Positions 25,951 through 35,662 of a DNA stretch of 64,000 nt are shown here, piece by piece. This DNA comes from DASQZT01 sp035638575 (GTDB lineage: Bacteria; Acidobacteriota; Terriglobia; Bryobacterales; Bryobacteraceae), in contig DASQZT010000204.1 in NCBI GenBank assembly GCA_035638575.1, forward strand, positions 1 to 64,000, given 5' to 3'. Made by a program: the position numbers and the translations under genes. The notes below the pieces were generated by a model. The model did not search any database, was not told the DNA's origin, and saw only the letters and a list, made by a program, of their open reading frames with translations. Within the stretch, counting starts at the first letter, position 1. Every line of letters begins with the position of its first letter.

Positions 25951-26862
25951 TCAGATGCGCACGTATTTGTTGAACCAATCAATTGTGCGCTGCCAGGCTA
26001 GGTCCGCCGCGGCTTTGTTGTAGCGTTCAGGCGTCGCATCACAATTAAAGCCGTGAACAGCGCCAGGATAGATATAGCCTTCGTGCGGAACGTTTGCTTC
26101 TTTTAAGGCCATGTCGTAAGCCGGCCACGTCGCTGCCAGTCGCGTATCGAGTTCCCCGTGATGGACCAGAATCGCCGCCTTGATCTTCGGAATGTCTTCC
26201 TTGGCGGGAACGGCGCCGTAGAACGGCGCAGCTGCCGCAATATCGGCTCCCAGTCGGACGGTCAACGTATTAGCAACGCCGCCCCCGTAACAGAAACCGG
26301 TAGCTCCGATCTTGCCAGTGCAGTCGGCGCGCGATTTCAGCCACACCGCGGCGGCCACGAAATCTTCGCCCATCTTTTTGCTATCGACCTTGCTGAACAA
26401 CTGGCCGCCGTGGTAGTCGTCACCGGGAAAGCCGCCAGCAGAGGTGAGCCCATCCGGGGCAAACGCCATGAAGTTGGCGAGAGCGAGCCGCCGCGCGATG
26501 TCCTCGATATGAGGATTCAGACCTCGATTCTCGTGGACGATCAGAATACCGGGCAGTTTCGCAGGGGTCGCTGCTCGGGTGTCGGCACTGACAGGCCGAA
26601 CGAGATATCCTTTGATGCTGCCGTTGCCTTCGGGCGACGCGACAGTCTCGTATGTTGCCTTGATCCGGTCATCGGTCTTGGACACCTGCTGCCCCAGAGC
26701 ATAGTTCGGCATCAACGCTTCGATAATCGTTGTCGCCGCCAGGCCACCCACCGCAAATCGCTGCACACGGTCCATAAAGTCGCGGCGACTGATCTCGCCG
26801 TGAATAAAGAGGTTATAGAGTTCTATGGCTTCGCGTGGGAGTTTAGGTCTCATTGGCTCCAT
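25951..26862 (-). CDS. Dienelactone hydrolase family protein
   Basis: From ATG 26862 (AAGGAG seven bases upstream) the protein has 303 residues. An N-terminal segment with SRRDFMDRVQRFAVGGLAATT looks like a twin-arginine signal set behind about 28 residues. The hydrolase domain shows the Cys-Asp-His triad of the family: GFCYGGG, then HHGELDTRL, then GAVHGFN. Members open dienelactones or act on other small esters. A second family member lies at 46.6 kb. No neighbour shares its orientation closely, so it is probably monocistronic. Confidence 0.88.
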   Translation of the reverse strand: MEPMRPKLPREAIELYNLFIHGEISRRDFMDRVQRFAVGGLAATTIIEALMPNYALGQQVSKTDDRIKATYETVASPEGNGSIKGYLVRPVSADTRAATPAKLPGILIVHENRGLNPHIEDIARRLALANFMAFAPDGLTSAGGFPGDDYHGGQLFSKVDSKKMGEDFVAAAVWLKSRADCTGKIGATGFCYGGGVANTLTVRLGADIAAAAPFYGAVPAKEDIPKIKAAILVHHGELDTRLAATWPAYDMALKEANVPHEGYIYPGAVHGFNCDATPERYNKAAADLAWQRTIDWFNKYVRI

Positions 26863-27502
26863 CGGCAGACTCCTTCCCAGAGAATATATCACCTCCCGCG
26901 GCGTGTTTAGCGAGAGCAGTGGCCGGCCTGGATCGGCGCCACCCCGGAAGGACCGCTCGGCGGCGCGCCTGACGATCGCGGTCGACGCCCTCCACCGATT
27001 TGATGAGCGCCGGGCTCAACAATCCCACGCACCCTCACAAATAGCCAGTTCACAGCTCAGACGCGCTCGCGCTCTTATGACAAGCAGCCACACTGCAATT
27101 CCACGTCCTCTCTTCATTGCTTCCACGTCCTTGACGTTGTCGATCCTCCTGCGGTCTCCCGTCCGGCATTAAGCTTCCCGGTTAGGGTGGCCCAAGAAAA
27201 AGGCGAAACCGCACCCGCGATCTCAGCTCTGACATATCACTTCGGGAACCACAATCGGGCCGCGTGACGGTGAATGTCAAGAAAAACTCGGCATTAACGG
27301 TCTCTTGCCCCCCCGGTCCACGCCGCGAGGTGCGCCTCGGCGGCGGTTTCCCTCGGCGCCAGTGGTTCACGCGGTGGAGGAAATTCATGCCGCCGCCAAA
27401 GTGATTCCCTGCGCATCGGCATGCGCGCACGTTTGCAAGCCTCTCAATTGGCTGGTGAAACCGTCCGGCTTCCCCCGCCGTGAGCGAGCGATTAGGCCCC
27501 TA
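26863..27502. other. Intergenic region without supported gene
   Basis: About 640 bases separate the hydrolase start from the next promoter. The open frames are short and lack ribosome sites. A 33-codon minus-strand frame near 27030-27120 begins MKRGRGIAVWLLVIRARAR but shows no other support. A G/C-run near 27306 and the GC-rich stretch 27320-27360 have no obvious role. I see no tRNA, terminator or repeat of note. Confidence 0.5.
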
Positions 27503-27546
27503 TTGACAGCTTGTGCGAATCGGATTAAGATCACTGCGATATCAGA
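27503..27546 (+). promoter_or_regulatory. Promoter/operator copy 1 of shared set
   Basis: TTGACA (27503-27508), a 17-base spacer and TAAGAT (27526-27531) form a sigma-70-type promoter. Three bases later comes TGCGATATCAGA (27535-27546), which would cover the transcription start. Copies at 31485 and 35550 have the same order and nearly the same spacing. It lies 62 bases before the carbon-nitrogen hydrolase gene. Confidence 0.75.
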
Positions 27547-27608
27547 TAAACTGGTAAAGTGTTGCCGCTGGCCATAGAGCCAGGGTAAACGCGGCAGGAG
27601 AAGCAAAC

Positions 27609-28637
27609 GTGGACAGAAGACAATTCATCAGAAACTCGACCGTGGCGCTAACTTCCTTGACGTCTGCCGAAGCGGCGCGCGCGGTGACCGAGCAGCAGGA
27701 GACCGCCGCCGGCGGGAGTGCGTCGGGCGCTGTCGGGCGGCCGGTTCGAGCGGTGAGCATCGGGTTCACACCGGGCCCTTCGCTCGAACGGATCGCGGGC
27801 CTGGTCGATAAAGAGGGGGCGCGCGGCGCCGACCTCATCGCTCTGCCGGAGACCTTCCGGGGGCAGGACGACAGAACACCGGAAACGCTGGATGGTCCCA
27901 CGATTTCCGCGCTCGCTCGTTTGGCCGAAAAACACCGGACGTACATCGTCGCTCCGATCGACCGGCAAGACGGCGATCGGCGGCTGAACTCCGCCGTCAT
28001 CCTGGACCGCCGTGGGCGAATCGCCGGCGTCTACGACAAGTTGTACCCGTTCTGGGTCGACGAGTTCACGCGGCATCCGACGGTCCAACCGGGCCAAAAC
28101 GTCACGGTGATCTCAACCGACTTCGGCCGCCTGGGGGTCGCCATCTGCTTCGACGTGAATTGGGCGCCCCTCTGGCAGCGCCTGTCCGATTTTGGGGCAG
28201 AACTGGTGATCTGGCCCAGCGCTTATTCGGCGGGGAGGACGCTGCAGGCCCGCGCCATCGACTTCAGCTACTATGTCATGAGCGCAACCTGGGTGCCCGA
28301 CTGCCTGGTATTCGACATCGATGGCGAGCAGCTTGTACACGAAAAGGCCAACTCGGGAGACTTCAACATCACGCGTTTCGTGTTTGACTTGGATCGCTGC
28401 ATCTTTCACCAGGATCTCAACCGTCCTGCCCGGATCGCCAAGTTGCTCAAAGAGCGCGGCGACGACGTCGAGGAGGAGAAATGGCTGCCGATGGAAGGAT
28501 GCTTCGTACTCAAAGCCAAGCGTCCCGGAGTCAGCGCGCGTGCGCTGTCCCGGCAGTACGGCATGGAAGAGCGAAGGCCGTACTTGAACAGGAGCCGCAC
28601 CGAGGTTGATAAAGCACGCGGCTGGCAGTTCTCCTGA
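27609..28637 (+). CDS. Carbon-nitrogen hydrolase (nitrilase superfamily), exported
   Basis: This 342-residue protein has the Glu-Lys-Cys triad of the nitrilase superfamily: Glu81 in ALPETFRG, Lys144 in YDKLYPF and Cys180 in VAICFDVNW. The N-terminus MDRRQFIRNSTVALTSLTS looks like a short twin-arginine signal, so it probably acts outside the cytoplasm, which is uncommon for the family. The substrate (amide, nitrile or carbamoyl) is not evident. It is the first gene after promoter copy 1 and is followed by a GH9 glycosidase after 63 bases, so it may remove an amide group from the same polymer or its side chains (inference). Confidence 0.88.
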   Translation: MDRRQFIRNSTVALTSLTSAEAARAVTEQQETAAGGSASGAVGRPVRAVSIGFTPGPSLERIAGLVDKEGARGADLIALPETFRGQDDRTPETLDGPTISALARLAEKHRTYIVAPIDRQDGDRRLNSAVILDRRGRIAGVYDKLYPFWVDEFTRHPTVQPGQNVTVISTDFGRLGVAICFDVNWAPLWQRLSDFGAELVIWPSAYSAGRTLQARAIDFSYYVMSATWVPDCLVFDIDGEQLVHEKANSGDFNITRFVFDLDRCIFHQDLNRPARIAKLLKERGDDVEEEKWLPMEGCFVLKAKRPGVSARALSRQYGMEERRPYLNRSRTEVDKARGWQFS

Positions 28638-28700
28638 TCGTCGCGCGGAGCTTGTTGCCAGCCCAAACTCGACCGTACAGACAGTCGATAAGGAGGTTGT

Positions 28701-31223
28701 GTGTCCAAGGTCTGTAAAAACGCCGGCGTTATCGTCTTTGCAGTAACCTGTATCGCGAAGTGCCTCGAGGCCGCGCCGGGAGCCATCGCGCTCGGCGAGA
28801 AAGAATACTTCGAAGCGCCCGGATTCGCCTTCCTCGTATACCACAACGCCGGCTCGCTGACCCGCGGTGGGCTCCAGATGATGCAAAACGGCGAGTGGCT
28901 GCTGGCTTCCGACGACCTGCAGGTCACCGGCCGGGACTCCTCCACCCGGCTATCTGCCCGCATCGTGCGCCGCGTGGTGGACCGGGAGCGGAAAACGGCT
29001 ACCATCATCGGGGAGGTGTCCGGCCTGGGCCTGGGTTACCAGTTGATATGCCGCACCGATGGCGATCGCATGTTCGTCACGGTGAAGTTCGACCGGCCAC
29101 TGGATGCGAGCAAGATTCGGCAAGCCTCATTCCGCATGTCCCTGTACCCTCCCGCGTACTTCATGAAATCGTTCCAGGGCGACTCCATGACCGGCATGTT
29201 TCCGCGGCAGTATAGCGGTCGGCGGACGCTTCTGAAGTCCACGCGGGTTTTGCGATTGGCGCAGGAAGACCCGTCCCACACCCTGATGTTCGAGCGGCGC
29301 GACGGCGTGCTCGAGCTTGGCGACGAGCGCGGCAACCACCCGACCGGCTGGTTTTCGGTGACCGCCGCCATCGAGCCGGGCTCGAGCGACACCGGGATGG
29401 AACTGGAGATCCGTCCCTCGATCGATCCGCAGTGGCGGCGCCCGCCGGTCATTGGCATCTCGCAGGTGGGATACCATCCCAAGCAGCCCAAGCGGGCAGT
29501 GCTGGAGCTCGATCCGCGCGATGCTGCCGGAGGAAGCGTAAACCTGTTCAAGCTGTCCCTCACCGGCGACAGGCAACTCGTCAAGTCCGGTGCGGCGAAG
29601 CCTTGGGGACCGTTTCTGAACTATCGGTACGCCATATTCGATTTCACCGATGTCCTAAGCACCGGAGCGTACGTCATCGAATACCGGGGACAGACGGCCG
29701 GGCCCTTCCGCATCGACCCCCAGGTATATGATGAGGCCTGGCAGCCGACACTGGAGGTTTTCCTACCCGTTCAGATGTGCCATGTGGCGGTCCGCGATCG
29801 CAATCGTTTCTGGCATGGAGCGTGCCATCTGGATGACGCGCTGCAGGCTCCGGCCGGGCATCGGCACATCGATGGGTATCAGCAGGGCGAGCGTGAAACG
29901 AAGTTTGCCGATTACGAGCACATTCCGGGATTGAGCTGGGGCGGATGGCACGATGCCGGCGACTACGATTTGCCGGCCGGCAGCATCTCCAACACCACCT
30001 TGGCCCTGGCCTTGGCCCAGGAGGAGTTCAAGCCGGGTATCGATCTGACCACCGTCCGCCGGGCCACCCGCGAGGTGCTGCTGCATGTCCCGGACGGAGA
30101 AGAAGACCTTCTCCAGCAGGTCGAGTACGGCGTGGAAGGCCTGCTGGGCTCGTTCCGCGCGTCAGGTCATATCTTCCCCGGGATTATCGAGAACTCGCAG
30201 CCACAGTATGACGTCACGGGCGATCCGGTGAACATCACCGATAACCACATCTATGACAGCAGCCTGAAGCCGGATCAGGTAAGCGGAGAGCGCTCCGGCA
30301 AACCCGATGACCGCTGGGCATTCACCAACCGGAACACCGGCCTCGAATACCGTGTGGCCCAAACCCTCGCGGCCGCCAGCCGCGTGCTGCGGCCGAAGAA
30401 AGTCGCACTCGCCGATGAGTGCCTGGCGGCCGCCCGCAAGCTCTGGGAATACGAGCAGACGAATCCGCCCGTGTATGCTCCGAGCGCCTACGTGGGTCGC
30501 GGCGGGAGCTTCCCGGGCGACGAAATTGCCGCCACGGCGGAGCTGTGGCTCACGACGGACGATCCGCAATACCAGAAGCGTCTTTATGCCCTGATGCCGC
30601 AGATACGCTCCACGCCGGCGGAGCAGGTGGGCCGCGGGCCGGGATGGACGCTCGTTCGCTTGCTGCCCAAGGTCTCCGATCCGGAATATCGCAACCTGGT
30701 TCTGGAGATCGCGAAGAAGTGGAGAGCTGCTGCGGACGCAGTAGAAGCTGCCAACCCCTACGGAGTCCGTTTTCCGTCCTTTGTCTCGAGATCGGATTGG
30801 AAGCTGGACTCGCCCGAGCAGGCCAGAGGAAACTCCATCATGGGCTTTGGATGGGATCTGCAGAGCGACGCCATGCGCGATTATTTCTATCACAAGAATC
30901 TGCCGGAGATCTTTGGCGCCGACACTCTGCTGAACGTAGTCAATTTTGTGCTCGGCTGCCACCCGGCTTCGAATACCAGTTATGTCTCCGGAGTCGGAGC
31001 GAACTCGCAGTTGATCGCCTATGGTTTTAATCGGGACGACTACTCGTACATTCCCGGAGGGGTGATCTCAGGGGCCTCGTTTATGCGGCCGGGGTTCATG
31101 GACCTGAAGAACTTCCCCTATTATTTCAATCAGACGGAATACGTAATCCACGGCGCCGGCTCTTACATCTTCGATGTGCTCGCCGCACAGTGGATGCTCC
31201 AGCATCAGCCCGCCGCGAAATGA
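28701..31223 (+). CDS. Glycoside hydrolase family 9 protein, exported
   Basis: Beginning at GTG 28701 after AAGGAGG, this 840-residue protein has a signal peptide, an N-terminal beta region (about 30-240), a CelD-like Ig domain (from about 250, IGISQVGYHPKQPKRAVLEL) and an (alpha/alpha)6 GH9 domain. The GH9 catalytic motif GGWHDAGDYDLPAG places Asp418 and Asp421 correctly, CHPASNTSYVSGVG matches the conserved His segment, and the acid Glu is probably in NQTEYVIHGAGSYIF near residue 813. GH9 enzymes cleave beta-1,4-glucans or related exo-substrates. The extra N-terminal region is larger than usual. It is cotranscribed with the hydrolase upstream. Confidence 0.88.
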   Translation: MSKVCKNAGVIVFAVTCIAKCLEAAPGAIALGEKEYFEAPGFAFLVYHNAGSLTRGGLQMMQNGEWLLASDDLQVTGRDSSTRLSARIVRRVVDRERKTATIIGEVSGLGLGYQLICRTDGDRMFVTVKFDRPLDASKIRQASFRMSLYPPAYFMKSFQGDSMTGMFPRQYSGRRTLLKSTRVLRLAQEDPSHTLMFERRDGVLELGDERGNHPTGWFSVTAAIEPGSSDTGMELEIRPSIDPQWRRPPVIGISQVGYHPKQPKRAVLELDPRDAAGGSVNLFKLSLTGDRQLVKSGAAKPWGPFLNYRYAIFDFTDVLSTGAYVIEYRGQTAGPFRIDPQVYDEAWQPTLEVFLPVQMCHVAVRDRNRFWHGACHLDDALQAPAGHRHIDGYQQGERETKFADYEHIPGLSWGGWHDAGDYDLPAGSISNTTLALALAQEEFKPGIDLTTVRRATREVLLHVPDGEEDLLQQVEYGVEGLLGSFRASGHIFPGIIENSQPQYDVTGDPVNITDNHIYDSSLKPDQVSGERSGKPDDRWAFTNRNTGLEYRVAQTLAAASRVLRPKKVALADECLAAARKLWEYEQTNPPVYAPSAYVGRGGSFPGDEIAATAELWLTTDDPQYQKRLYALMPQIRSTPAEQVGRGPGWTLVRLLPKVSDPEYRNLVLEIAKKWRAAADAVEAANPYGVRFPSFVSRSDWKLDSPEQARGNSIMGFGWDLQSDAMRDYFYHKNLPEIFGADTLLNVVNFVLGCHPASNTSYVSGVGANSQLIAYGFNRDDYSYIPGGVISGASFMRPGFMDLKNFPYYFNQTEYVIHGAGSYIFDVLAAQWMLQHQPAAK

Positions 31224-31484
31224 AAGAGGACGCCGGAGAAGCGCCGGTCTCGGCGGCTGCGATCCCCCCTCGATCGAAAACGTGCCGCGCCCGTCGCTCG
31301 CCCGCGGCCCCATGGGCTCCTGCCTAGCGTGATATTGCAGTGCAAGCATACGGAACGGTTTCCTTCGATGGCAAGGCCTGCGCGGTGGGACGTCCCTCGG
31401 GGCCGCTACCCACGCTTTTCGCGATCACTTCTCCTGCGGCTGGAGTCACTCTGGCGAAGCTGCGAGTTTTCAAGCAATAGGCTA
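31224..31484. other. Intergenic region, no gene
   Basis: About 260 bases between the GH9 stop and promoter copy 2. The only open frames are short GC-rich shadows, and no clear hairpin terminator was seen. Confidence 0.5.
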
Positions 31485-31529
31485 TTGACGCCTTGGGTGA
31501 AGCGGATTATTATGGACTGCGATATCAGA
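31485..31529 (+). promoter_or_regulatory. Promoter/operator copy 2 of shared set
   Basis: TTGACG (31485-31490), a 17-base spacer and TATTAT (31508-31513) are followed four bases later by TGCGATATCAGA (31518-31529), identical in the 12-base box to copy 1. It lies 92 bases before the TonB receptor gene. Confidence 0.77.
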
Positions 31530-31621
31530 TTTAGTGCCTGGAATGGGCCGGCTCTTCGCCGATAAGCGGGGACGCCGCATGGCGGTGGTGAAAATCGCCA
31601 GGGCACCAGAGGAGAGAAGCT

Positions 31622-34600
31622 ATGGTTTGGCACCGAGTATACCGGTTCGCGCTGCTGATTGCCTTGTCCGCTCTCACGTTAACGGCTCAGACCGGGAGCG
31701 GCACGGTTCAAGGCGTGGTTAGGGACGCCACTTCTGCCATGGTAGCGGGCGCAAAAGTGACCATGGTTCACACTGCGACCATGAGGGAGTACTCGACGAC
31801 CGCCAATGAGGTCGGGTTCTTCGTGTTTCCGCCGGTCCAGCCCGGTTCCTATGAGATCACCGCGACGTCGCCAGGCATGGAGACCTGGAAGGGTTCCTTC
31901 CTGTTGGCGGTTGGGCAGACGCTGGAAATCAGCCCTGTCCTGACGGTGGGGGCGGTGACCACACAGGTCACCATAGGTGACGCCGCTCCCCTGGTTTCGA
32001 CATCGGACGCGACCATCTCCAGGAATCTCGAACATGCCCGCATCGAGCAATTGCCGGTGGACGGGCGCAGTATCGCGAATCTGGTACTGATGGCCACGCC
32101 GAGTTTAGTTGGGGGACAGGACGGCGCCATTAACCCCATCGACAGCGGATTGCGCGACGCGGTGGAATTGTACCAGGATGGCGCGGTGAAAAAGAACCGC
32201 GACGTGGGGGACTGGGCCGGACGGCTCCCCGGCGTGGACAGCGTGCAGGAGTTGCGGGTGGAGACCAGCCTTTCCTCGGCACTGTTCGACCGGCCCGGCT
32301 CGGTAATCCTCTCGACGAAGGGTGGGACCAACAACCTCCACGGAAGCCTGTTCGAGACGAACCGGAACAGCGGGGTGGGGGTGGCCCGCCGCCGCCAGGA
32401 TTATTACACCAAGCCTCCCCACTATGTCCGCAACGAGTTCGGCGGATCGGTGGGCGGCCCGGTGTTCATTCCGCATGTCTACAACGGAAAGAACCGCACG
32501 TTTTTCTTCACTTCGTATGAACTCCTGCGCCAGGTCAGCGCCTCGACCTCGAGCACGACCATGCCGACCGACGCCATGCGGAACGGCGACTACAGCGGGT
32601 TGGTCGACAGCCTCGGCCGGCTGACCACGATATACGATCCCCTGAGCACCGGACCGGGCCCCACGTGGACGCGCACGCCGTTTCCGAACAACACAATCCC
32701 AACGGTTCGGGAAAGCCCCAATGCCAAGTACCTCTACAGCATCATGCCGGAGCCCACGTTCCCCAATGTCAACCCCAACATTGGCAACAACTACTTCGGC
32801 CTTCTCAGCAACGCCACTTCGGACTCCATGAGCACCAGCCGCATCGACCAACGCATCAGCGATCGGAATCAGGTGTTCGGCCGATTCTCGGTCGACCGGG
32901 ACCATAACACTTACGGACAAAACAGCGTGGCGGCGTTGAGCGGCCCTCTGAACCTTGTCTATAATTACTACGGCGATGTCAGCGCCGTCGGGTCCTGGAC
33001 CCACACGTTTTCCCCCACGTTCCTCAGTGAGACGCAGATCTCTTACTCGCACGAGTACAAGTTCACAGGCTCCCCTAACGATTCGAACATCCCAAACATG
33101 GCCGACTATCTGGGTATGCCGAATCTGGGGAACGATCCTTTGACGGCGTATCAAACCAGCGGCATGGGGTTTGGCGTTAACTTTTCGATGCAGCAAGCGC
33201 GCCAGAACACCTCCAATATTTTTGTGGTGAACCAGAATTTTACGCGTATGTTCGGCCGGCATCAGATCCAGTTCGGGGGAAGACTCCACCTGGAGTTTCT
33301 TAACGTGTGGATCGACCAGCCGACGTCCACGATCAGTTACGATTCCGGATTCACGTCGCTGTTCGATCCGACCAGCGGATCGGCGTACAGCGCCGCGGCG
33401 CGCACCGGCTTTTCGGGGGCGAGCTTTTTCCTCGGCGACGTGGGCACCTTCAAGGATACGGTTAAGCGCCCCGCATTCGACCTGCGCGATCGCGAGGCCG
33501 CCGGCTACATTCAGGATAATTGGAAAGCGACTTCCCGGCTGACCCTGAATTTCGGCCTGCGCTACGAGTGGATGCCGCCGGAGGTCACGGCTGGTAATTA
33601 TGCGGTTGGGTTTGATCAGAAGACGGACTCGATGGTGCTCGCTCGCCCCCTCCCGGACATGTACGCAGCCAATATGACGACTCCAGCTCTTATCAACTCA
33701 TTGCAGAACATTGGAGGCCCCGGCATCGGCGTAAAATTCGAGACGGCGCAGCAAGCCGGTCTTCCGTCGGGCTTGATATATGGCAAGCCCTTTAACTTCG
33801 AGCCGCGCATTGGATTCGCATACCGGGTCGGCGATGGCGTGAAGCCCTTCATGTTGCGCGGAGGCTGGGGCATCTATGACGCCCAGACGGCCTTGCGCAC
33901 GTGGGACAACCTCACCGGCAGCGGGATACCCTATGGTTACCCGGTTCAGTACTACGTCAGCAACCAGGCTCTGGCGGGAGTGGTGGCAGGCCCGGGTGTT
34001 CCCGTGAATGACGGCCTTCCGAATTTTGAGGTGCGGTCGGCTCCCTATTACGTGGCCGGCGTCAATACCCGGAACGTTCTCGACAATCCCGCCCTCGCAC
34101 AAATCTCGCCCGGATGTTGCGCGCTGCAGTACATGGACCCCCATCAACCACCCACCATCGACCAGGAGTGGAACTTCTCGATCGGCCGCGAGGTGCTCCC
34201 CGGTATCGTGGCCACGGGCAGCTATGTGGGCACGCACGCTTCGAACCTTCCGGAGCAGTACAATTTCAACGCTGCCCCGAACGATTACATATGGTACACG
34301 GTGACGGGTCTGGCGAAGCCCAGCGGCCTTTATGCTTCGACCGGGGAGAACCCCTACGACAAGACCACCTATGGCAGTATAACCGACTACATCAAAAGGG
34401 GTTATTCCAACGCTAACAGCGCCACCATCGAAGTGCAGCGGAGGTACCTCCATGGCTACGGATTCGAGTTCTCCTACGTGATGACCAACGCGTTCACAGA
34501 GTCAACCCTGGTGGGAAATGGGGGTGGGACGACCCTGACGCCGGCCTCGACTTATATGCCAGGCGCTGTCCCAACGGATCTCGACGCGATGAACCGGTTC

Positions 34601-35356
34601 CTCAATTACGCTCGCGATACGGCAATCCCCCATCACCAACTGAAATGGAACTGGGTCGCGGATCTTCCGTTCGGGCGGGACAAACTGCTGGCCAGCCATG
34701 CCGGAAAACTCCTGAACACCTTGATCGGCGGCTGGCAGATCGCCGGCACAGGTTCCTACCAGAGCAGGTATTTTTCCCTGCCGACCACCAACTTCGGCCC
34801 GATGGGGCAGGTGCAGCTGTACGGAACCAAATACCCGATTCAGGACTGCTCGAGCGGACAGTGCGTCCCGGGCTACCTTTACTGGAACGGATACATTTCA
34901 CCGCCGCTCATCAACCGAACCGACGGGACTGGCAAGTGCACGGGGATTTGCGGCATACCAGCCAATTACACCCCATCCAACCTGCCGTTAATTCCCTACG
35001 GCGCGACGGCTCTGCCGGCCAACGCGCCCTCCGGCACCAATCTTTCGACATACTGGGAGACCCAGACCGCCTGGGTAAAGCTGCAGGACGGCACCGTAGT
35101 CCGGACCACCTACAACACGAACCTCAACCCGTGGCGGAATCAGTTCGAGCCGGCCCCCTGGACGTTCAATCTCTCCGCGTCGTTGTTCAAGGCCATTTCT
35201 CTGTCGGAGGCTGTCAAACTCCGGTTCAATGCCGACTTCTTCCAGGTCTTGAACAACCCGGGCCTTCCTGCGCCGGGCAGCAACGGCATCCTGAGCACTC
35301 AGAACTCTCAGAACTCGCCGCGCGACCTTCAACTCACTTTGAGGTTGACGTTTTAA
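31622..35356 (+). CDS. TonB-dependent receptor, Oar-like, with carboxypeptidase-regulatory domain
   Basis: This 1244-residue protein has a signal peptide (about 1-22), a CarboxypepD_reg domain (about 25-105; GTVQGVVRDATSAMVAGAKV), a plug region (NLEHARIEQLPVDGRSIANL) and a long beta barrel. The barrel ends in LQLTLRLTF, the aromatic end needed for outer-membrane insertion. It resembles the Oar-like receptors expanded in Acidobacteriota and likely imports oligomers released by exported enzymes. Its own promoter matches those of the flanking units. No TonB-box search was possible. No SusD partner is adjacent. Confidence 0.92.
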   Translation: MVWHRVYRFALLIALSALTLTAQTGSGTVQGVVRDATSAMVAGAKVTMVHTATMREYSTTANEVGFFVFPPVQPGSYEITATSPGMETWKGSFLLAVGQTLEISPVLTVGAVTTQVTIGDAAPLVSTSDATISRNLEHARIEQLPVDGRSIANLVLMATPSLVGGQDGAINPIDSGLRDAVELYQDGAVKKNRDVGDWAGRLPGVDSVQELRVETSLSSALFDRPGSVILSTKGGTNNLHGSLFETNRNSGVGVARRRQDYYTKPPHYVRNEFGGSVGGPVFIPHVYNGKNRTFFFTSYELLRQVSASTSSTTMPTDAMRNGDYSGLVDSLGRLTTIYDPLSTGPGPTWTRTPFPNNTIPTVRESPNAKYLYSIMPEPTFPNVNPNIGNNYFGLLSNATSDSMSTSRIDQRISDRNQVFGRFSVDRDHNTYGQNSVAALSGPLNLVYNYYGDVSAVGSWTHTFSPTFLSETQISYSHEYKFTGSPNDSNIPNMADYLGMPNLGNDPLTAYQTSGMGFGVNFSMQQARQNTSNIFVVNQNFTRMFGRHQIQFGGRLHLEFLNVWIDQPTSTISYDSGFTSLFDPTSGSAYSAAARTGFSGASFFLGDVGTFKDTVKRPAFDLRDREAAGYIQDNWKATSRLTLNFGLRYEWMPPEVTAGNYAVGFDQKTDSMVLARPLPDMYAANMTTPALINSLQNIGGPGIGVKFETAQQAGLPSGLIYGKPFNFEPRIGFAYRVGDGVKPFMLRGGWGIYDAQTALRTWDNLTGSGIPYGYPVQYYVSNQALAGVVAGPGVPVNDGLPNFEVRSAPYYVAGVNTRNVLDNPALAQISPGCCALQYMDPHQPPTIDQEWNFSIGREVLPGIVATGSYVGTHASNLPEQYNFNAAPNDYIWYTVTGLAKPSGLYASTGENPYDKTTYGSITDYIKRGYSNANSATIEVQRRYLHGYGFEFSYVMTNAFTESTLVGNGGGTTLTPASTYMPGAVPTDLDAMNRFLNYARDTAIPHHQLKWNWVADLPFGRDKLLASHAGKLLNTLIGGWQIAGTGSYQSRYFSLPTTNFGPMGQVQLYGTKYPIQDCSSGQCVPGYLYWNGYISPPLINRTDGTGKCTGICGIPANYTPSNLPLIPYGATALPANAPSGTNLSTYWETQTAWVKLQDGTVVRTTYNTNLNPWRNQFEPAPWTFNLSASLFKAISLSEAVKLRFNADFFQVLNNPGLPAPGSNGILSTQNSQNSPRDLQLTLRLTF

Positions 35357-35463
35357 AGCCGGAGCGGCCGGAGGTGAATCGGGCGGCGCGGGAGCCCGTG
35401 GCCCGGGTTCGCAAGGACAAAGCGAGCGCTCTCGGAGATCGGCCAGCACTGATATGGCAGCAG

Positions 35464-35500
35464 CCATGGAAATACCAGGCGGCTCGTTCGATTTCCATGG
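35464..35500 (+). terminator. Perfect 10-bp inverted repeat between receptor and next promoter
   Basis: CCATGGAAAT (35464-35473) and ATTTCCATGG (35491-35500) form a perfect stem with a 17-base loop, 107 bases after the receptor stop. No T-run follows, so a factor-independent terminator is not certain. It could instead be a binding site 50 bases upstream of promoter copy 3. Confidence 0.45.
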
Positions 35501-35549
35501 TGCCACGCGGTCCAGGCCTTCCAATAAAGGGGTCCAGCCAACCAGCTGA

Positions 35550-35595
35550 TTGACACCGTTTCGGCAATCGGGCTACGATTAATTGCGATTTCAGA
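35550..35595 (+). promoter_or_regulatory. Promoter/operator copy 3 of shared set
   Basis: TTGACA (35550-35555), an 18-base spacer and TACGAT (35574-35579) are followed four bases later by TGCGATTTCAGA (35584-35595), differing from copies 1 and 2 at one base of twelve. It lies 67 bases before the beta-helix gene. Confidence 0.72.
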
Positions 35596-35662
35596 CTGTG
35601 TTCTACGGTCCGGTTGTGGTGGTAAAGACTGTGGGTGCGGCAGGAAAGCACACGGAGGCAGA

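Noticed and set aside
32105..33289. Long minus-strand frame inside the TonB receptor gene
   Set aside because: The receptor frame carries all the family signals; the opposite frame has no start signal or domain.
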